Origin: an uncultured Clostridia bacterium
GTDB taxonomy: Bacteria > Bacillota > Clostridia > Oscillospirales > Ruminococcaceae
Direction of reading: 5' to 3'
Assembly (NCBI GenBank): GCA_946498095.1
Contig: CAMMMX010000012.1
Location: 16,342 to 80,341, forward strand
Length of the DNA: 64,000 nt
This document shows positions 44,014 through 51,748 of this stretch, piece by piece. The notes below the pieces were generated by a model, which worked only from the letters and a program-made list of their open reading frames with translations, had not been told where the DNA came from and ran no database searches. Each line of letters begins with the position of its first letter. Position 1 is the first letter of the stretch. The translations under genes were made by a program, and so were the position numbers.

Positions 44014-44679
44014 TTACGTTGAGATAAACTGAAAACCGATCCCCCATACAGCTTCGATATAGTCCTTGCCGCTGACCTCCCGTAGTTTTTTTCGTAAGTG
44101 ACTGATGTGGATTTTCAAGGAGCTTTCGGTACAGTCCGGCGTATCCTCGCTGATACGGTCCAGAATCACGGATTTGGCGATCACCTGCCCTGAATGGAGC
44201 AACAAAAGCTTTAAAATTGCGTATTCCGTTTTGGTGAGCCGGACAGGGATCCCTTTGACGCTGACCGCACGCGCTGTCTGATCCAGACAGATGTCACCCG
44301 CCGAAAGGACCGGCACTAGCCCTTGGGATGTATGGATACGCAGCTGGACTGTAATGCGGGCAAGCAGTTCTCTGATGTCAAACGGCTTTGTCAGGTAGTC
44401 AACGGCGCCGCCAAGAAGAAGGTTTACCTTATTGTCCATATCTATTTTTGCGCTCATGATGATAACAGGGATATTGGAAATCCGTGTTAGCACCTCTTCG
44501 CCGGAAAGGCCCGGCAGCATCAGATCCAGAAGGATGAGATCGGGTGTTTGCTGTGATAAAAGATAAAGCGCTTCCGTTCCGGAATAAGCACGGAGCACAC
44601 AATAATTTTCCTTATGCAAAACCTCTTCCAGCATATTGCCGATAGGGATATCATCATCAATGATAGCAATTGTTTTCAT
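44014..44679 (-). CDS. OmpR-family response regulator of the ABC-2 module
   Basis: 222 aa. The receiver domain has IIDDD (acidic pocket), LLDLMLPG with the phospho-Asp, IIMSAK and YLTKPF (Lys). A winged-helix DNA-binding domain ends with SLKIHISHLRKKLRE. The start is ATG at 44679 with AAGGAG 8 nt upstream. First gene of the minus unit, 87 bp before the ATPase gene. It likely controls the exporter with the kinase at 41277. Confidence 0.93.
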   Translation of the reverse strand: MKTIAIIDDDIPIGNMLEEVLHKENYCVLRAYSGTEALYLLSQQTPDLILLDLMLPGLSGEEVLTRISNIPVIIMSAKIDMDNKVNLLLGGAVDYLTKPFDIRELLARITVQLRIHTSQGLVPVLSAGDICLDQTARAVSVKGIPVRLTKTEYAILKLLLLHSGQVIAKSVILDRISEDTPDCTESSLKIHISHLRKKLREVSGKDYIEAVWGIGFQFIST

Positions 44680-44789
44680 GCAAGTTTCTCCTTTAACATG
44701 CATTGCATCAGCGACAAAATGGTAAAAGTCTACAGGCATCAGGAATATTCCTGGTGGCGCCTCTGTCCGGAAGGCCCGGTTTTTCTTTT

Positions 44790-44818
44790 AGTATACAATA
44801 GAATGGCAGTTTCCGCAA
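44790..44818 (-). promoter_or_regulatory. Promoter of the ABC-2/two-component unit
   Basis: Minus strand TTGCGG (44818-44813), 17-nt spacer, TATACT (44795-44790), about 110 bp before the response regulator ATG. Confidence 0.6.
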
Positions 44819-44841
44819 GGTCAGGTTAGGGGTGCTGCCGG

Positions 44842-44870
44842 TTTACAGACATGTTCTCATGAGATATAAT
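44842..44870 (+). promoter_or_regulatory. Promoter of the Bce-like unit
   Basis: TTTACA (44842-44847), 17-nt spacer, perfect TATAAT (44865-44870). It lies back to back with the minus promoter at 44790-44818, their -35 boxes only 23 bp apart. Confidence 0.75.
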
Positions 44871-44979
44871 AATCTTGGAGCAAGACGCTGTTTTTTTATC
44901 GTCTGACTAGCCGTTCGTTTGGGCGCGGCTTGATGCTTCGCTGGTTGACGGAAAGCCGAAAGGAGAAAGATGAAGTGTA

Positions 44980-45663
44980 ATGGAATCGACAGTCTATCGG
45001 ATTTTAATCGTGGAAGATGACCCGGGAATCGCCACAGCCGTTGCGCAACAGGCTCAAATGTGGGAGATGGACGCCAGATGTGTGAAAGACTTTCGTGACG
45101 TTCTGGGAGAGTTTTCGGCGTATGATCCACATCTGGTTTTGTTGGATATCGCCCTGCCGTTTTTCAACGGATACCATTGGTGCAGCGAAATCCGGAAGGT
45201 TTCAAAAGTTCCTATTATCTTTATCTCGTCGGCATCTGATAATATGAATATCGTTATGGCAATCAATATGGGCGCTGACGATTTTATTGCCAAACCTTTT
45301 GATCAAGACGTTTTGATGGCAAAAATGCAGGCGATGCTTCGGCGTACTTATGATTTTGCTCCGGCCATTCCAACGCTAGAGCACCGGGGAGCACTGCTGA
45401 ATACCGGCGACAATACATTGACCTATCAAAATCAGCAGTTGTCACTAACGAAGAACGAATACCGTATCCTCCTGACTTTGATGGAAAACAAGGGGAGGGT
45501 GGTCAGCCGGGAAAAGCTGATGCAGCGTCTATGGGAAACGGACAGCTATATCGATGAGAATACCTTGACAGTCAACGTCAACCGTCTGCGGAAAAAGCTG
45601 GATGCCATTGGACTCCCCGATTTTATTACCACGAAATTCGGAGTGGGGTATCTGATTGCCTGA
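44980..45663 (+). CDS. Response regulator, BceR-like (OmpR family)
   Basis: 227 aa. Receiver motifs: LIVEDDPG, VLLDIALPF (phospho-Asp), IFISSASDNMN and DFIAKPFD. The winged-helix domain follows with TKNEYRILLTLMENKGRVVSRE and NTLTVNVNRLRKKLD. It is the partner of the intramembrane-sensing kinase encoded 23 bp on. The order regulator, kinase, ATPase, permease is that of Bce-type antimicrobial-peptide resistance modules. Confidence 0.93.
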   Translation: MESTVYRILIVEDDPGIATAVAQQAQMWEMDARCVKDFRDVLGEFSAYDPHLVLLDIALPFFNGYHWCSEIRKVSKVPIIFISSASDNMNIVMAINMGADDFIAKPFDQDVLMAKMQAMLRRTYDFAPAIPTLEHRGALLNTGDNTLTYQNQQLSLTKNEYRILLTLMENKGRVVSREKLMQRLWETDSYIDENTLTVNVNRLRKKLDAIGLPDFITTKFGVGYLIA

Positions 45664-45686
45664 CAAAGAAAGGGGAGTTCATCCAA

Positions 45687-46685
45687 ATGAGAATGAATGC
45701 GGTACTTTTTTATCTGAAGCGGCATCGTCTGGGGATCTGTTTGTCCATCGTTTTTACAATTATTTTTCTGGTTACGTTTCTATTATATCACCTGCCGGCG
45801 GGAGCGGTATTATATCCGTCGTTTGTATCTGCCGTATTAGGCATGTTGGTTCTTATCTTAGACGCCTGTCATGCCTATAAAAAACACAAACAGTTGAAGG
45901 CGCTTGGAACGCTTCCCTCTGCTTTGATGGAGTCCTTTCCGGCAGTGGAAACGCAGGAGGATGCAGACTACCAATCTCTCATTTCTTTGCTGCGTGAGGA
46001 GCAGAAGCAGTTGGAGAATCAAATGAATCTGCGTTATGCAGAAATGGTGGAGTATTACACCATCTGGGCGCATCAAATCAAAACGCCTATCTCTTCGATG
46101 CATTTGACCCTTCAAAACGAGGATACAGAGCTTTCTCGAAAGCTGTCAGAGGATTTGTTTCGCATAGAGCAATATGTGGAAATGGTACTGATGTTTCTCC
46201 GGCTGGACGCAGAGTCGACGGATTACGTCATCCAGGAGCAGGAGATAGATAGCATTATCAAGCAGGCTGTTCGTAAATTTTCCAGCCAGTTTATCCGGAA
46301 GAAAATCCGGTTGCATTATCAGCCGGTGGACGCAAAGGTTATTTCAGATGAAAAATGGCTGCTGTTTGTCATAGAGCAGGTTCTTTCCAATGCAGTCAAA
46401 TACACGCCATCCGGCGGCAGCATCACCATTGACCTGGAGCAGCCCCAGACGCTTTGTATCCGGGATACAGGGATAGGGATTGCGCCTGAGGATCTGCCCC
46501 GCATTTTTGAGAAAGGGTATACTGGGTATAACGGGCGGAATGATAAAAAGGCCAGCGGGATAGGGCTGTATCTGTGCAGGCGTATTTGCGACAATCTTGG
46601 GCATACCATATCAGTCAATTCTTCTTTGGAAACAGGCACGCTGGTACGCATCTGCTTGGAGAGAAAGTCGCTGGAAGTTGAATAA
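45687..46685 (+). CDS. Intramembrane-sensing histidine kinase, BceS-like
   Basis: 332 aa with two closely spaced membrane helices (about 13-33 and 40-60) and almost no external loop, the BceS hallmark. The dimerisation box is IWAHQIKTPISSMHL; the HATPase motifs are EQVLSNAVKYTPSGG, DTGIGI and GIGLYLCRRI. In this class the partner ABC transporter is the true sensor of peptide antibiotics and activates the kinase by flux. Confidence 0.92.
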   Translation: MRMNAVLFYLKRHRLGICLSIVFTIIFLVTFLLYHLPAGAVLYPSFVSAVLGMLVLILDACHAYKKHKQLKALGTLPSALMESFPAVETQEDADYQSLISLLREEQKQLENQMNLRYAEMVEYYTIWAHQIKTPISSMHLTLQNEDTELSRKLSEDLFRIEQYVEMVLMFLRLDAESTDYVIQEQEIDSIIKQAVRKFSSQFIRKKIRLHYQPVDAKVISDEKWLLFVIEQVLSNAVKYTPSGGSITIDLEQPQTLCIRDTGIGIAPEDLPRIFEKGYTGYNGRNDKKASGIGLYLCRRICDNLGHTISVNSSLETGTLVRICLERKSLEVE

Positions 46686-46687
46686 GC

Positions 46688-46707
46688 TTCTTACGAAACT
46701 GTAAGAA
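46688..46707 (+). promoter_or_regulatory. Inverted repeat before the Bce-like transporter genes
   Basis: TTCTTAC (46688-46694), six bases, GTAAGAA (46701-46707), a perfect 7-bp repeat directly after the kinase stop codon. A TGTAAG half-site recurs at 46731-46736. A TACAAT (46761-46766) stands downstream as a possible -10 with no good -35, as expected for an activator-dependent promoter. The regulator encoded at 44980 is the natural candidate to bind here. Confidence 0.5.
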
Positions 46708-46795
46708 ATGAAGAGGGAAATGTAAGCAGATTCGATGGCGTGACATTTCCCTTTTTTGATACAATAATGACAGAAGATTTAAAGGAGGAATACAA

Positions 46796-47560
46796 GTGAG
46801 TATTTTGGAAGTCAACGGACTGAAAAAGGTATATACAACCCGTTTCGGCGGAAATAAGGTTGAAGCTTTAAAGAAGGTAACGTTCAGTGTGGAGCAGGGA
46901 GAGTATGTTGCCATTATGGGCGAATCCGGTTCCGGTAAGACAACTCTTTTGAATATATTGGCTGCGTTGGATAAACCTACAAGCGGTACCGTACTTCTGG
47001 ATGGGAAAGATCTTTCGCAAATCAAAGATTCCCACATATCGGCTTTTCGACGGGACAATTTGGGATTCGTGTTTCAGGACTTTAATTTGTTGGACACCTT
47101 TTCTCTTGAAGACAACATTTATCTTCCGTTGGTTCTGGCGGGAAAGCATTTTACCGAAATGCATCAGCGCCTGACACCGATTGCCGCACGACTGGGGATT
47201 TCTGAAATTCTGAAAAAGTACCCTTACGAGGTATCCGGAGGACAAAAACAGCGAGCGGCGGTGGCCAGGGCGTTAATTACCAATCCGAGGTTGCTGCTGG
47301 CGGATGAACCCACCGGCGCCTTGGATTCCAAAGCGACGGATGAGTTACTTCGCCTGTTTCGGGAAATCAATCAGAGCGGGCAGACGATTTTGATGGTAAC
47401 GCATTCGGTGAAAGCGGCCAGTCACGCCGGGCGGATTCTCTTTATCAAGGATGGAGAGGTGTTCCATCAGATATACCGTGGCAACAGTACCAACGAACAG
47501 TTGTATCAAAAGGTATCGGATACCTTGACGATGCTGGCAACAGGCGGTGAAAAGAAATGA
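46796..47560 (+). CDS. ABC transporter ATP-binding protein, BceA-like
   Basis: 254 aa. Walker A GESGSGKTT, Q-loop FVFQDFNLLDTF (the FNLLD form typical of BceA), signature VSGGQKQRAAVARAL, Walker [17 protein letters not shown]-loop VTHSV. Start GTG at 46796 with AAAGGAGG 8 nt upstream. It overlaps the permease start by four bases (ATGA). Confidence 0.94.
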   Translation: MSILEVNGLKKVYTTRFGGNKVEALKKVTFSVEQGEYVAIMGESGSGKTTLLNILAALDKPTSGTVLLDGKDLSQIKDSHISAFRRDNLGFVFQDFNLLDTFSLEDNIYLPLVLAGKHFTEMHQRLTPIAARLGISEILKKYPYEVSGGQKQRAAVARALITNPRLLLADEPTGALDSKATDELLRLFREINQSGQTILMVTHSVKAASHAGRILFIKDGEVFHQIYRGNSTNEQLYQKVSDTLTMLATGGEKK

Positions 47561-49608
47561 GAAAGATGTTTTATGCCAAACTGGCTTGGACAGGAATCCG
47601 AAAAAATAGAAAGTTTTACGCGCCCTATCTCTTAACTTGTGTGGGAATGGTTATGATGTATTATATCATCGCCTTTCTCAGCGTTAGCGACCTCTTAAAA
47701 GGTATGCCCGGTGGAGAAACTATGCAAGGCCTTCTGGTGATGGGGTGCGGTGTAATTGGCGTGTTTGCTTTAATCTTTTTATTTTACACCAATTCATTTT
47801 TAATTCGGAGAAGAAAAAAAGAGTTCGGTTTATACAATATCTTAGGGATGGGAAAAATCAATCTAGCGCGTATCTTAATCTGGGAGAGCCTTATCATATC
47901 GGGAATCTCCTTAGCAGCAGGGTTGTTTGCAGGTATTGTTCTCTCCAAATTGGCGGAACTGGGGATGGTCAATATCCTGGCGGGGAATGCTACTTTCACG
48001 ATGTCTATAGCGCCGAAGGCTATTTTACAGACTTTGGCTTTATTTGCGGTCATTTTTGTCCTGATTCTTCTCAATACTCTGCGGCAGATTCATTTGACCA
48101 ACCCGATTGAGTTGCTGAGGAGTGAGAGCGCGGGTGAAAAGCCTCCCAAGGCCAATTGGGTGTTAGCTCTGGCAGGAGCGATCATTCTAGGCGGTGCTTA
48201 TTATTTGGCCGTGTCCATCGAGGATCCTATTTCGGCTATGGTTTGGTTTTTTGTCGCAGTTGTCATGGTTATTGTTGCGACCTATCTGCTTTTTATTGCA
48301 GGTTCAGTAGCCGTTTGCCGGATTTTACAGAGAAAGAAGAATTATTACTACCGGACAAACCATTTCGTGTCGATATCCTCGATGGTATACCGCATGAAGC
48401 GTAACGGTGCAGGACTTGCTTCCATCTGCATCCTGTCCACGATGGTTCTGGTGATGCTGTCCTCTACGGTTTGCCTATATATCGGGACCGAGGACAGCCT
48501 ACGGACCCGATATCCCAGGAACATTAACTTGGATACAGCGGTCAGTGATGTATCGTTGCTGAGTGAAGGCAGGACGGCTACTGTCAAAGAGCTTTCCAGC
48601 GAGATTGCGGGTCAAAACGGACAAGAGCTTGAGAATATCCTGGACTATCGGGTAGCTGGGTGGGTTGGATACATTCGCGATGGACGCATTGAAACGGAGA
48701 GCGAAGTCATGTACTCCTTTGGTACAGAATCGAACATATGGCAAATTTATCTTGTACCGTTGGAAGATTACAATCGGCTGATGGGGCAGAACGAGACATT
48801 GGAACCGGGAGAAGCGCTACTTTATACGACTAAGCTTGGGTCATATCCGGATGACACCATTACCCTGGAAGGGGGAAAGTCTTTAACAATCAAGAAAAGG
48901 GTTTCGGATTTTGCAGACAACGGCGTGGATGCCATGCAGATCACCCCCTCCATGTATCTTTTCGTACCCGACTTTGCAGAAACCGTAACCCCCTTACTCG
49001 ACATAACAGATTCCAATGGGCGAAAAATGATCAGTCTGCACTGGTTTTATGCATTCGATTTGGCTTGCGATGATGATACGCAAATCAGGATTCAGGAGCA
49101 GCTACAAAATGCGCTAAATGAAGCGAATTTAGCAGGCGAAGACGGGGAAGTTGTTTCGATATTATGTGAAGGGGTGGCGAAAGAACGCAGCGGGTTCTAT
49201 GGACTGTATGGTGGTTTGTTTTTCCTTGGGATCCTTTTGGGAATTGTCTTTGTATTTGCTGCCGTACTGATCATGTATTATAAGCAGATTTCCGAGGGGT
49301 ATGAAGATCAATCGCGGTTTGAAATTATGCAGAAAGTAGGTATGACGCGAAAGGAAATTAAGAAGAGTATCCATTCGCAGATACTGACGGTATTCTTTCT
49401 TCCACTTGTCACAGCAGGCGTCCATCTAGCCTTTGCGTTCCCTTTAATTTATAAGTTGCTGGCTCTCTTCAGTTTAACCAATTTCAAACTATTGGTCATC
49501 GTCACGATATGCTGCTATCTGGTTTTCGCGCTATTTTATGTGCTGGTATACCGGATTACTTCTGGAGCGTACTATTCCATTGTTAGTGGCGCCAGAGAAG
49601 ATGGCTGA
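47557..49608 (+). CDS. ABC transporter permease, BceB-like (FtsX family)
   Basis: 683 aa with ten predicted membrane helices: four N-terminal, a pair in the middle, an extracytoplasmic domain of about 200 residues (from about 315 to 530) and the last FtsX block with FEIMQKVGMTRKEIKK. RRRKKEFGLYNILGMGK is the first FtsX coupling motif. This is the BceB layout, whose large outer domain senses lipid II-binding peptides. It frees targets from antibiotics and signals to the kinase. Confidence 0.93.
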   Translation: MRKMFYAKLAWTGIRKNRKFYAPYLLTCVGMVMMYYIIAFLSVSDLLKGMPGGETMQGLLVMGCGVIGVFALIFLFYTNSFLIRRRKKEFGLYNILGMGKINLARILIWESLIISGISLAAGLFAGIVLSKLAELGMVNILAGNATFTMSIAPKAILQTLALFAVIFVLILLNTLRQIHLTNPIELLRSESAGEKPPKANWVLALAGAIILGGAYYLAVSIEDPISAMVWFFVAVVMVIVATYLLFIAGSVAVCRILQRKKNYYYRTNHFVSISSMVYRMKRNGAGLASICILSTMVLVMLSSTVCLYIGTEDSLRTRYPRNINLDTAVSDVSLLSEGRTATVKELSSEIAGQNGQELENILDYRVAGWVGYIRDGRIETESEVMYSFGTESNIWQIYLVPLEDYNRLMGQNETLEPGEALLYTTKLGSYPDDTITLEGGKSLTIKKRVSDFADNGVDAMQITPSMYLFVPDFAETVTPLLDITDSNGRKMISLHWFYAFDLACDDDTQIRIQEQLQNALNEANLAGEDGEVVSILCEGVAKERSGFYGLYGGLFFLGILLGIVFVFAAVLIMYYKQISEGYEDQSRFEIMQKVGMTRKEIKKSIHSQILTVFFLPLVTAGVHLAFAFPLIYKLLALFSLTNFKLLVIVTICCYLVFALFYVLVYRITSGAYYSIVSGAREDG

Positions 49609-49667
49609 TGGAGATGGAGCGCTCAGGATGTTTAACAAAGACGGAAAAAAGGGAAGGAGGGAGCGAT

Positions 49668-50381
49668 TTGAAAAAAATGTTTCAGGGTGTCTTGCTCGCA
49701 GTCCTATCTCTTCTGAGCTTGGCTTTCTGTATCATCCTCATATGTGGTACCGTCTTTGGATTTATGGGATACCGTATGTACAAGGATGCGGTCAACGAAG
49801 TGCCGCTTGAGGAAAAAGTGGCGTCCATTCAGAGTATGGATGGTTTTACAGAATATGAGCAACTCCCCCAGATTTATATTGACGCTGTCGTTTCGGTAGA
49901 GGATCGTCGGTTTTGGTCGCATAACGGGATAGATCCGATTGCCATTGGGCGGGCAGCATGGAACGATATCCGTACCCTGTCCTTTGCGGAAGGGGGGAGT
50001 ACGATTACGCAGCAACTGATGAAAAACCTCTACTTTACCCAGGAAAAGAAATTGGAACGTAAATTCGCAGAAATTTTTGCTGCCTTTGAGATGGAGTCCG
50101 CGTACAACAAGGAGGAGATTTTTGAACTGTATGTGAATACCATCTATTTTGGCAGCGGTTATTACGGGATTTATGAGGCGTCCCAGGGATATTTTGGAAA
50201 GCAACCATCCGATTTAAACGATTATGAAGCGGTGTTGTTGGCCGGCCTGCCAAATGCACCTTCCGCATACTCACTTTATGAAAATCCTGAACTGGCGAAG
50301 CAGCGGATGAGGCAGGTACTGTCTTGCATGGTTAGCTGTGAAAAAATCACGCAGGATAGGGCTGACGAGCTGCTGTCATGA
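49668..50381 (+). CDS. Monofunctional peptidoglycan glycosyltransferase (GT51)
   Basis: 237 aa. An N-terminal membrane helix (about 8-30) is followed by the GT51 domain: VVSVEDRRFWSHNGID with the catalytic Glu, GGSTITQQLMKN, a KLERKFAEIF segment and NTIYFGSGYYGI with the second Glu region. There is no transpeptidase domain, and the length agrees with MtgA/SgtB-type enzymes. It polymerises lipid II outside the membrane. TTG at 49668 sits behind AAGGAGG; an ATG at 49608 lacks one. It follows the bceB-like gene by 59 bp and may be part of the same peptide-stress response. Confidence 0.92.
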   Translation: MKKMFQGVLLAVLSLLSLAFCIILICGTVFGFMGYRMYKDAVNEVPLEEKVASIQSMDGFTEYEQLPQIYIDAVVSVEDRRFWSHNGIDPIAIGRAAWNDIRTLSFAEGGSTITQQLMKNLYFTQEKKLERKFAEIFAAFEMESAYNKEEIFELYVNTIYFGSGYYGIYEASQGYFGKQPSDLNDYEAVLLAGLPNAPSAYSLYENPELAKQRMRQVLSCMVSCEKITQDRADELLS

Positions 50382-50426
50382 AAAAGTCAAAATGGTTTCG
50401 TTGTGATGCCTATCCATAAAAAAGGA

Positions 50427-50460
50427 AAAGGGATCTCTGTTACAATCAGGGATCCCTTTT
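50427..50460. terminator. Bidirectional terminator after the GT51 and decarboxylase-family genes
   Basis: AAAAGGGATC (50427-50436) and GATCCCTTTT (50451-50460) enclose a 14-nt loop; T runs follow on both strands. Confidence 0.85.
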
Positions 50461-50494
50461 CTGTTATGTTTGAGATGCTGGTGAACGGCTTATA

Positions 50495-51535
50495 TTATGC
50501 GTACTTGCCGTGTTCTTTGGCGGCACGGACAATTGCTTTCGCTTTTGCAAAGTCCAGCGGTGCAGGATACTCGCAGCCGGTAGCCAGAATAAAGCCGCCG
50601 CCCTTTTTCATGACGTCCAGTTCGTGGACCGCCTCCTGATATACTTCTTCTTCAGACGCTGTCATCACAAAACCGGGATCGATATAACCGATTAAGGTAG
50701 TCTGATCGCCATACTTTTCTTTGACCTGTTCATAGGAACTGCAATCGTCGGGAATGTGGAGGAATGAAATCGCTTCTGGATGCATCCGTTTGATTTGAGC
50801 GTCAAAATAGACGCCGTTGCCACAGTTATGGATCATCACCATCTTACCATTGTCATGAACACGCTGCGCCAGCCGCTGTACCGCCTCGCCTTCAAATTCG
50901 TCCCACATATCCTTGCTCAGAATACTCTTGGAAGAATACAGGGTATCAAACATGATGGCGTGAACACCGGTTTCGCAAACAGCGTCGATATAGTCCAGCA
51001 ATGTTTCGGTGATGACTTCGACACCAGCCTTTACGCTGTCCGGCTCCTCATATAGGTCACAGAACATATCCTCCTGACCACGGAGCATACTCAGAATTCC
51101 AAGTGGCCCAAACAGGAAGGCAACGATCGGTTTTTCGTTACCCTTAGCAGCAACAAGACGCTTACAAAGTTCAAGATGCTCCCGCATACGCGGTGTTTCA
51201 CGACCATCTATTTTTTTCAGTTTTTGGTAGTCTTCCACGTCTTTAATCAAACGGTTGGCATCGTTGGGACAAGCCGCTTTGTCCTCGAAGTAGAGGAGTT
51301 CCTGCCCGAAATCGGCAGCTTCAACCGAGAGATCCGTCAACGTACAGATAACATCTAAATCAAGTTCATCCGTCGCCCGAATAATCGATTCCGCGCAAAG
51401 CGGGACATCCTTCGTCCAGGTCTCGTAAGAAATGCCTACAGTTTTACGGGACACAGAATTGATGAGAGGGTAAACGGGCACGCGATCCGCTTCCTTGTGC
51501 TGCAGACAGAGTGTCACACGTTCCAAAGAATTCAT
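50495..51535 (-). CDS. Uroporphyrinogen-decarboxylase-family protein (MtaA/CmuA-like)
   Basis: 346 aa, TIM-barrel of the URO-D superfamily. It is closer to corrinoid-linked methyltransferases than to haem HemE: the zinc-type pattern His-x-Cys (MIHNCGNGVYF) is followed much later by Cys in LATGCEYP. The N-terminus SLERVTLCLQHKEADRVPVYP is typical of the group. No corrinoid protein, methyltransferase I or reactivase gene is adjacent, so the methyl donor is unknown. It is transcribed alone between two terminators. Confidence 0.82.
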   Translation of the reverse strand: MNSLERVTLCLQHKEADRVPVYPLINSVSRKTVGISYETWTKDVPLCAESIIRATDELDLDVICTLTDLSVEAADFGQELLYFEDKAACPNDANRLIKDVEDYQKLKKIDGRETPRMREHLELCKRLVAAKGNEKPIVAFLFGPLGILSMLRGQEDMFCDLYEEPDSVKAGVEVITETLLDYIDAVCETGVHAIMFDTLYSSKSILSKDMWDEFEGEAVQRLAQRVHDNGKMVMIHNCGNGVYFDAQIKRMHPEAISFLHIPDDCSSYEQVKEKYGDQTTLIGYIDPGFVMTASEEEVYQEAVHELDVMKKGGGFILATGCEYPAPLDFAKAKAIVRAAKEHGKYA

Positions 51536-51662
51536 GAGAATAATCGCTCCTTTTCAATTGATGACGATCTTATTTTACACCATATCACCCATCTTGTATT
51601 GCAGTCCCTTTCTTTTTTTGGTATTATTTTGGGAATATGAAGCAAGAAAAAAGTTATTGTAG

Positions 51663-51705
51663 AAAACGCTGTACATTTGTTAGCATGACAAATGTACAGC
51701 GTTTT
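51663..51705. terminator. Strong terminator after the ABC permease gene
   Basis: An 18-bp perfect stem: AAAACGCTGTACATTTGT (51663-51680) and its complement (51688-51705) around a 7-nt loop. It works for the minus ABC unit and lies 125 bp upstream of the decarboxylase-family gene. The 51536-51662 stretch shows no gene and a minus TAAAAT with weak -35. Confidence 0.88.
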
Positions 51706-51748
51706 TCTGACAAGGGAAAACTTTATCAGTTTTGTCGATTCGTCTCCT

